Source of the DNA: Gossypium raimondii
Taxonomy: Eukaryota; Streptophyta; Magnoliopsida; Malvales; Malvaceae
Reading direction: 5' to 3'
Assembly (NCBI RefSeq): GCF_025698545.1
Contig: NC_068569.1
Location: 8,618,001-8,682,000, forward strand
DNA length: 64,000 nucleotides
In this document: in pieces, positions 61,649-64,000 of the stretch
Layout: each line of letters opens with the position of its first letter
How positions within the stretch are numbered: the first letter of the stretch is position 1
The notes under the pieces: model-generated
What the model was told of the DNA's origin: nothing
Database searches by the model: none
The model's input: only the letters and a program-made list of their open reading frames with translations
Position numbers and translations under genes: made by a program

Positions 61649-64000
61649 TTAAGTCAAAGTGATAATGTAGCTGCTTTTTTCTTATATTTGCAAGTTAAAA
61701 AAAAAAAAAAAAAAACACCCGGATTATATGGTACGTCACTTCGCTTGTGAATTCATTGCTATATCAGTCCTCCTAAATTGAATTTCATCTTGTCTTTCCG
61801 GATCATACGTATAAATACAGCTTTCAACCTCAAATAACGATATATGCGTAGTGGAAAAATGAAAAGAAAATAAGAGTTAAAAAATGCTTGGTACAGTAAA
61901 AAATATGCCAGATTTCTTTCTCAATATACACATATTAGTTCCTTCAGCAATTTTTTATATTTGGCATTAAACTAAAGGAAGTTGGCCCATGTTCATAATT
62001 TAATCCCTCTTTCAATTATTTTTGAAATCAAATTTACGATATTCATCCTTATTAAATTTTAATTATTAACAGTGAATTTAAATTTTTAAAAAGAATATTG
62101 TCTGAATAAATTTAATTGAATTTATCTCTAATAATATATATTAACAATGTAAATAAACTTTTTTATTTTTTAAAAAACTTAAAAAAGTTTTAGTTTGTAG
62201 ATTTTTTAGGTTAGTTTAAATGGTTTCAGATGAATATAATTAATCAAGAGTAAAATATGGTAATATTATTTTTAAAAATGACAAAGTATGCCTTAAGCAT
62301 CTACCCCTTAATGAACTTACAGAATGTGGAGGATTACTTATTGGGTTCGCTCCCGTAGATACTTTAAGAAATCAAAAAATATATATGATATGTATATTCT
62401 TTTACTTTTTCTATATTGATTAATTAAATTATTTAAAATTTACAATAGGTATAGATTTATATAATAACGATAATTTTTAACATGAATAAATACATATTTG
62501 GTATATATTAGTATTAATCTATAAGAAAGAAAAATACGTACTTAAGTATTTGTTTTGTTAAATTAATATTGTATATAAAAATAACATATATGATTTTTAC
62601 AATAATTATAATTTCATAAATAAAACTAAAATCAAGCTTTCATATATATATATATATATATATATATGAATCATTATATTTGTTAAGCATTACAAATCTT
62701 AAAAATTATTTTAAATTAATAAATAAATATATACAACTTACTATTCATTGTAGTAGATAAAAGACTCAATTAATGAAATAAAATTGAATAATAAAAATAT
62801 AATTTAAAAATTGCATGCAATTTTAAATATCTTAAGTAATATATATTTGTCAATGTGTATTTAGTTTTGCTTTATCTAATTTACATTTAATTATTTTCTT
62901 GATTTAATTTTTAAATGCTAATATTTTTATTTCTAATTTTTGATAAAATAACAGATCCTTTTAAATATCTCGTTATGAAATTTATATGAATATAAAGTTT
63001 ACATTCTTTTTACTTTGATTTTATATATTCTATCTGTGATTTAAAAGTTAAAAATAAATCTTTGTTATATAATTATTTTAATAACAATTTAAGTTTTTTT
63101 TGCCATTTTAAAATCCGTGCACAGCAATTAAATATTTCAATGATAAATGTACATGTATACAAAGTATATATATATACATTTTCGCAAATGGACATATCAG
63201 TTTAGTTTATTTATACTATTATTTAAATTCTTGATTAAATCGGTGTTATGAATTAATTGAATATTAATTCAATTAAAAATTATAAAATATTTGAGAATAT
63301 TTTAATTTTTTATTTTAATAAAATAAATTAAAATATCCATGTGGTTAACAATGTTAATAATCCTACGTTACTAACAAAAACATTGTATAATAATTTTTGT
63401 ACGCTTTGGGTAAATAAGTGCCTAGCCAACTAGAATGGCAAGCTATCTATTGAGTCATATATATATATATATGGTTGCAAATATAAGTGTGTTATAAGCC
63501 TCAAGTTGATTGTACAAGTTCTCCCGCTCTTAGGTAAGTTCTATAATTATTCTCACGTCTTATACTAACACTCCACCAATTGAAGCGTTTTTGCCTCTCT
63601 AAACGACATTAATAAGCACCTTGTGACATAATGTATACATAACATAATTTTTTATTTTTGGTAATGTATACCTAATGTATAATTGAAAATGTATTATGGA
63701 AAAACACATAGGCATAATGCATGTATCTAAGGATACATACTTTAATGTACAACCATGCCTATATCGAACTCAATTTAGATCATTTTCACTGCAATTTAAT
63801 TATTTATGACTTGTAAACCTAATGAAATTAAAACAGCCAATATTAATAGAACCGGAAATAAGTGGTGAGCTTTTGTTATCATAGCCCAAATCGTGTTAAG
63901 GTTTATACGAGGCAGTGGAAGAAAAATATCAAGTATAGTATACTATGAACATAACTTTATCATTTCTAACGCTTAACAATATTGCTCGCGTATTTCATTT
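61649..64000. other. BBE-like 3' UTR and AT-rich intergenic DNA
   Basis: No gene is seen. It contains (AT)n repeats at about 62642-62667 and 63456-63472 and a poly-A run near 61697. Sequence is open to the right edge. Confidence 0.5.

Overview
The window is nuclear DNA from a flowering plant. The genes contain introns with plant-type splice sites, intergenic DNA is very AT-rich, and the products are plant families (group IIe WRKY, ALOG, nsLTP, BBE-like oxidase). The repeats and protein sequences look like Malvaceae, probably a cotton (Gossypium); that assignment is inference. No prokaryotic or organellar genes were seen.

Layout. 70-1987 (+): last three exons of the coatomer epsilon subunit, one intron using a GC donor. 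4773-6042: a non-autonomous Mutator-like element with a perfect 9-bp target duplication. 7480-8016 (+): an intronless, divergent ALOG-domain gene with a short uORF. 8-14.4 kb: repeat-bearing intergenic DNA with tRNA-derived SINE-like copies and TIR elements. 14459-17079 (-): three-exon group IIe WRKY factor of the WRKY14/35 clade. 17.1-26.7 kb: long gene-poor stretch. 26.7-28.7 kb: a head-to-head pair of type I lipid-transfer-protein genes, one intact (+) and one decayed (-).

29669-57765 is the most notable region. An 11.4-kb segment is present twice in direct orientation (29669-41147 and 43141-54577), separated by about 2 kb of transposon-like DNA. It carries TWINKLE, the organellar T7-gp4-like DNA primase-helicase. 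The downstream copy continues past the block into a complete 21-exon gene predicting 700 residues. The upstream copy stops inside exon 13, just before the helicase domain, and has lost the exon-5 splice acceptor. All its other exons remain open, and skipping exon 5 would keep the frame, so it could still encode a primase-only protein. Small TIR elements present in only one copy, or in both, order events before and after the duplication.

60056-61648 (+): an intronless berberine-bridge-enzyme-like FAD oxidase with both covalent-flavin residues. The remainder is AT-rich intergenic sequence. The genes do not form a pathway or cluster; they are ordinary independent plant loci. All coordinates and exon structures were read by eye from splice consensus and protein family knowledge, without alignment tools or transcripts.
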